Below, in pieces: positions 7,616 through 10,276 of a stretch of DNA of 10,276 nucleotides; the stretch's first letter is position 1; each line of letters begins with the position of its first letter. The notes under the pieces were generated by a model, which saw nothing but the letters and a program-made list of their open reading frames with translations, had not been told where the DNA came from and made no database searches. Source of the stretch: Euperipatoides rowelli (lineage: Eukaryota; Onychophora; Udeonychophora; Euonychophora; Peripatopsidae). The stretch lies in assembly GCA_003024985.2 (NCBI GenBank), contig PXIH01S0000563.1; one strand, written 5' to 3'. A program made the translations under genes and the position numbers.

Positions 7616-7639
7616 GTGACACCCCCCCCTCTTCTTTTT
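7616..7639 (-). other. Polypurine-like tract followed by TGTCAC
   Basis: On the minus strand a purine run with eight G residues (7639-7622) is followed directly by TGTCAC (7621-7616), the arrangement of a polypurine tract and LTR start. It parallels the site at 1756-1778 (both give GGGTGTCA). It could mark another LTR element or be a chance pyrimidine tract on the plus strand. Confidence 0.2.
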
Positions 7640-8429
7640 GAACACTGAGATCATGTCGTAAAAATGTCATTTATGTTGGAAACTCCCATCTATAATCATT
7701 AGTCCAATAGCAAAACTTCAAGAAAAACTAAGACTTTACTATACAGGTAAATTTGATTACACTACATTTGTTAGGGTTAGTACTATGATGAAATTTAGAA
7801 TAAAAATTTCCGATTGCTCTTCCCTTTTCACTACAACGAGCTAGGATGATGTTTTTCAGTCTGGCCAAGATCCATCAATCAGCCCCTGACACAACTGATT
7901 GAAGAATCAAGATGATGACTAGACTACCCCTACTTCAATATAAAACAATTGATAAAATAAATAAAATAAGTTTGTTGATCTGTTTGTGTACTGTAAGGCC
8001 AAATTTTCCTCATGTGTGTGTATTTCAAAACTCAGCCGATCATTATAGTACCTGACCTATAGCAGAAAAGTGCCATCTAGTTAACTTGTTATGCAACTTT
8101 TAACATTAGAAATCACATAGACTGAATATCGTCATTAGAATTTTTTTTATTTTAAACTAATTTTTAAGGGAAAAAATTACATACATTAATATTGGACATA
8201 TTAAACTATATAAAAACAAAAAGTAGGTTTTAATTCCATTTATTGTTAGAAATAGGAGACACACACAAAAAAACACTATTATTTATGAATGGCACTGTGT
8301 ATATATTATGATGATTCTTTAGTCTATAATAGTTAATATTTGAAGTATTAGTAATATCATTTATTTAGTTATTCTCTGTTTACATTTTTTTTTTGTGGGG
8401 ACGTCCTCTATGCTTTATTCGATAATTGA

Positions 8430-8663
8430 ACTTTGAAAATAACACAAGCTTCCTCCGAAACACCAGCGAACATCTGGGTCAAGAGGGTCCAAAAATTAAA
8501 CAAATCACAAAATAAGGATACAAAATACATGGCTCAAAACTTTTATGCAAAAAATGTCAATAACCTTGAATCTCTATACGAAGAAAATAAAGTTCTCCAC
8601 AGTGAAGACTGGAAAATTCCCGGAAAAACCGGAGACCTTGCAACTAAACACTCAAAAAACTAA
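8430..8663 (+). CDS. Unassigned open frame of about 77 codons
   Basis: The frame opens after TGA at 8427-8429 and closes at TAA 8661-8663. Its first in-frame ATG is at 8529, so a start is not clear. The product would be polar and rich in Lys, Asn and Ser (for example TPANIWVKRVQKLNKSQNK), with no motif I recognise. It sits downstream of, and opposite in strand to, the LINE relic. It may be chance, a fragment of a transposon frame or a short exon. Confidence 0.2.
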   Translation, partial: TLKITQASSETPANIWVKRVQKLNKSQNKDTKYMAQNFYAKNVNNLESLYEENKVLHSEDWKIPGKTGDLATKHSKN

Positions 8664-8699
8664 TTAGGTACCACTGTATCCTTTAAAAAGATGTTAAAA

Positions 8700-9248
8700 A
8701 AAGGAAGAAGCTCTTGATTCTTCCACTTAAATTCGAAGGCTTCAGTAGTAAGAAAAAGAAAGTCATTTTATGGCCATTTCTATGACCTGTATCAGAAAAA
8801 AAGGCCATGGCCTCATGGACATATCTTCAAAGATCCTAAGATTGCGTATTTTCCAGAACGTCCAGAAAAGCATGATTCTTATTAATATGACACTCTTATT
8901 TTCCATGGCAGCATTGGTCACTGAAAGCCTATCAAAACAAACTGAAAACATGTGATCCATCATCAGATCTTTGTGGTTAAAATCTCCACCAATTATAGTA
9001 ATGTCCCTTCTATGTGGTATGTACAAGATCAAATCTGAAAATATGGCTCTATTCCGTATCAAATTATTGCGTGCATAAAAGTTTATCAAAGTGCAACGTG
9101 CAGCATCAAAGACCATGGACATCACTATATACCTTGATGTAGCCTTATGTATTACTATGTTTGATGCAATTAATCTCCTGGAAACCCTGACATGATTTGG
9201 GTGTGCTGCCTTCAAAAAGGAAAAAAAATCATCCTTTAACTCCCTCAC
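8700..9248 (-). pseudogene. LINE ORF2 endonuclease (EEP) domain, truncated
   Basis: The apurinic-type endonuclease of non-LTR retrotransposons nicks target DNA to prime reverse transcription. The open frame (9248-8763) shows VSRRLIASNIV, then CTLINFYARN, RNRAIFSDLILYI and ITIIGGDFN. These are the central EEP blocks, including the catalytic Asp/Asn of GDFN (Asp codon 8982-8984). The first 60-70 residues of the domain, with the N-terminal Asn and QETH motifs, are missing. After about 8905 the match moves to another frame, where DTGHRNGHKMTF (about 8758-8795) resembles the region before the SRID block. The final SDH motif was not found. No RT domain follows, so the relic is cut at both ends. Confidence 0.75.
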
Positions 9249-9717
9249 TAGACTTTATTAAGTATGGCAAATCTGCGAAATTTTGCCCGTCCTTTAAAGC
9301 AAATTGTACAAATACTGGCGTAGTAGATATTTGCAAATGCTCAGATATGCGCCTATATGATGGACGCATAGATACAACAGTACCGTAAACCGTCAATATA
9401 TCAGATAACTTAAAATTTACCAAATTTGAATTTTTCACAGCATCCGCGTGAAAAACATAATACTCACTATACCTAGTAAAGTTGCTAGTGAATGTTTTCA
9501 GGGCCTCAGGTGTGTGAAAGGCAACAAAATGATAATAGGGAAGATGTAACCTAGTAAATTCCACCAGCTTGTTTAACAAGCCCATGCCATCAAGTACGTC
9601 AATCAAGGTGTCCAACGAAAACCATTGTAGCTTGTAATTAATATCAGCAATGGTAAAATCGTTGGAATCCGGTTGAACTAAGGACTCATAATTGTGAAAA
9701 TTGAATATTATATTGTC
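9229..9717 (-). pseudogene. LINE ORF1-like nucleic-acid-binding frame, truncated
   Basis: The frame runs from after TAA (9718-9720) to TGA at 9229-9231 with no internal stop. Recognisable-looking pieces are LPYYHFVAFHTPEAL, then LTVYGTVVSMRPSYRR and TTPVFVQFALKDG. They resemble the paired RRM-like folds of ORF1 proteins in LINEs whose ORF1 ends in CCHC zinc knuckles. That family match is from memory and is inference. The zinc knuckles are absent, because the frame passes almost directly into the endonuclease frame. No ATG lies near the 5' end, so the N-terminus is also missing. A host gene exon is a less likely alternative. Confidence 0.45.
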
Positions 9718-10064
9718 TTATAGGCATTTTCCAAATGTGCATTCACAATATTTTCCATATTCTTGATTATAAAAGTGCACAGAAAAATAAAATATATCCA
9801 AATAAAAGGCCAATACGAATCACTGACTATGCAAGCTTTTAGCACAGAATTAAACGTATGAAAATATTTAAAGTATCTAGAATATGGAGGGCTAACTGCT
9901 ACATTTACACTTTGTAAAACAATAAGAAAACTTACAAGAATTAAGATAAGGTCCTTAATATAACATTGGCTGCAAAAAATTATAACCAAACTAATTTGAT
10001 AATATAAAAAAATAAAGATACAAAGAGGAGACAAACGCCCGACTTCCTTACGGTTTGCCAGGTG
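9718..10064. other. AT-rich stretch without a supported gene
   Basis: A minus-strand frame is open from 10082 to 9708, but its product is almost wholly Phe, Ile, Leu and Tyr. That is what A-rich plus-strand DNA gives by chance. No domain, splice signal or start context supports it. I see no RNA gene here. Confidence 0.5.
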
Positions 10065-10209
10065 TCGTATAAGTCGCTTTTTTTACATTTGCTCGCACAT
10101 TCCATATGTTTTGCTTTCATCTGTGATGCGCTTACTTTAATTAGTAAATGCGCCACAGATGTTCTAACTCTGAAATGGGAGAGCCAATGCTAATTTACTA
10201 ATTATACAA
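10065..10209. repeat. 145-bp imperfect foldback
   Basis: Both halves pair around a TTAAT centre near 10137-10141. The inner stem is strong: CATCTGTG (10118-10125) pairs with 10154-10161, and GCGC and TTACT segments pair with two AT bulges. The outer arms remain similar in inverted orientation: 10086-10106 against about 10170-10192, roughly 15 of 21 positions. They end with GTATAAG (10067-10073) against TTATAC (10202-10207). A foldback or MITE-like element, or a transcribed hairpin, would fit. No clear target-site duplication is visible. Confidence 0.5.
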
Positions 10210-10221
10210 TTTGTATAATTA
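10199..10221. repeat. 23-nt near-perfect palindrome
   Basis: TAATTATACAA (10199-10209) and TTGTATAATTA (10211-10221) are exact reverse complements around one T. The palindrome overlaps the outer end of the foldback. In addition, ATTTACTAATT (10193-10203) is the exact reverse complement of 10139-10149. Confidence 0.85.
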
Positions 10222-10276
10222 AAGGTCAAATGTAACAGATTTTTTTAATTTTTTTTATTTATTGATTTTCAAAGAT

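Larger units (their letters stand above)
5479..8426. other. Long A-rich non-coding block
   Basis: No gene is supported across nearly 3 kb. The plus strand is strongly enriched in A over T, most clearly from about 5740 to 7600. That explains the Phe- and Leu-rich minus-strand open frames near 5809-6112, which I take as chance. Small perfect inverted repeats occur at 5640-5662 (8-bp arms), 6805-6824 (7-bp arms), 7462-7471 with 7555-7564 (10-bp arms), 7466-7474 with 7491-7499 (9-bp arms) and 7875-7902 (8-bp arms). Part of the block may be the 5' LTR or leader of the Ty3/gypsy element, but this could not be shown. Confidence 0.6.

Noticed and set aside
5470-7623. GTGACACC at 5470-5477 and 7616-7623 as a target-site duplication around a 2.1-kb insertion
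   Set aside because: The enclosed ends share no inverted repeat or transposon terminus, and an 8-base match in this window is not strong evidence alone.
7769-7779. Telomere-like GTTAGGGTTAG
   Set aside because: It is under two repeat units long and isolated, so it is not an interstitial telomere array.
8770-9388. Plus-strand open frames at 8770-8955 and 9197-9388
   Set aside because: They lie opposite the LINE endonuclease and ORF1-like frames and have no motif of their own.
9708-10082. Minus-strand open frame of about 125 codons with membrane-like segments
   Set aside because: Its composition follows from A-rich DNA, no family is recognised, and its first part lies in the foldback. A real membrane protein exon cannot be fully excluded.

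Overview
This window looks like intergenic DNA from an animal nuclear genome, most likely an invertebrate. The DNA is visibly AT-rich, with long A and T runs, one AC microsatellite and no operon-like gene packing. The only recognisable coding matter is the decayed remains of retroelements. The species cannot be named from the sequence; an arthropod or other invertebrate is a guess based on the types of element present. I see no intact host gene, no tRNA or rRNA gene and no CRISPR array.

Left part (1-1983): AT-rich non-coding DNA. Positions 713-995 carry a 283-bp miniature inverted-repeat element. It is flanked by TTAA on both sides, has 14-bp terminal inverted repeats matching at 12 positions, and has a perfect subterminal hairpin. 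It fits a piggyBac-type MITE.

Centre (1984-5431, minus strand): one Ty3/gypsy LTR retrotransposon in canonical order. It reads zinc-knuckle gag remnant, aspartic protease, reverse transcriptase, RNase H, integrase and integrase C-terminus. It is dead: about ten frameshifts, several stops, most of gag missing, and an internal deletion that removes the RT catalytic YxDD box. Key residues are also lost in the zinc knuckle, RNase H and the integrase zinc finger. The protease DTG and the integrase DD35E residues can still be read. Two of its lesions show their mechanism: a 13-bp tandem duplication that breaks gag, and a 21-nt insertion containing an inverted local copy between protease and RT. No convincing pair of LTRs could be found by eye.

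Right part: 5479 to about 8426 is non-coding, with a strikingly A-rich plus strand, some hairpins and two matching GCCATCTTG motifs. From 8763 to 9717 (minus strand) lies a second relic, a non-LTR (LINE) retrotransposon. An ORF1-like frame runs almost directly into a truncated endonuclease (EEP) domain with an intact GGDFN motif; no RT domain follows. A 145-bp imperfect foldback closes the window at 10065-10209.

The pieces do not work together as a system. The window is a small graveyard of three transposon types, and its main interest is in the structure of the relics and the mutations that killed them.
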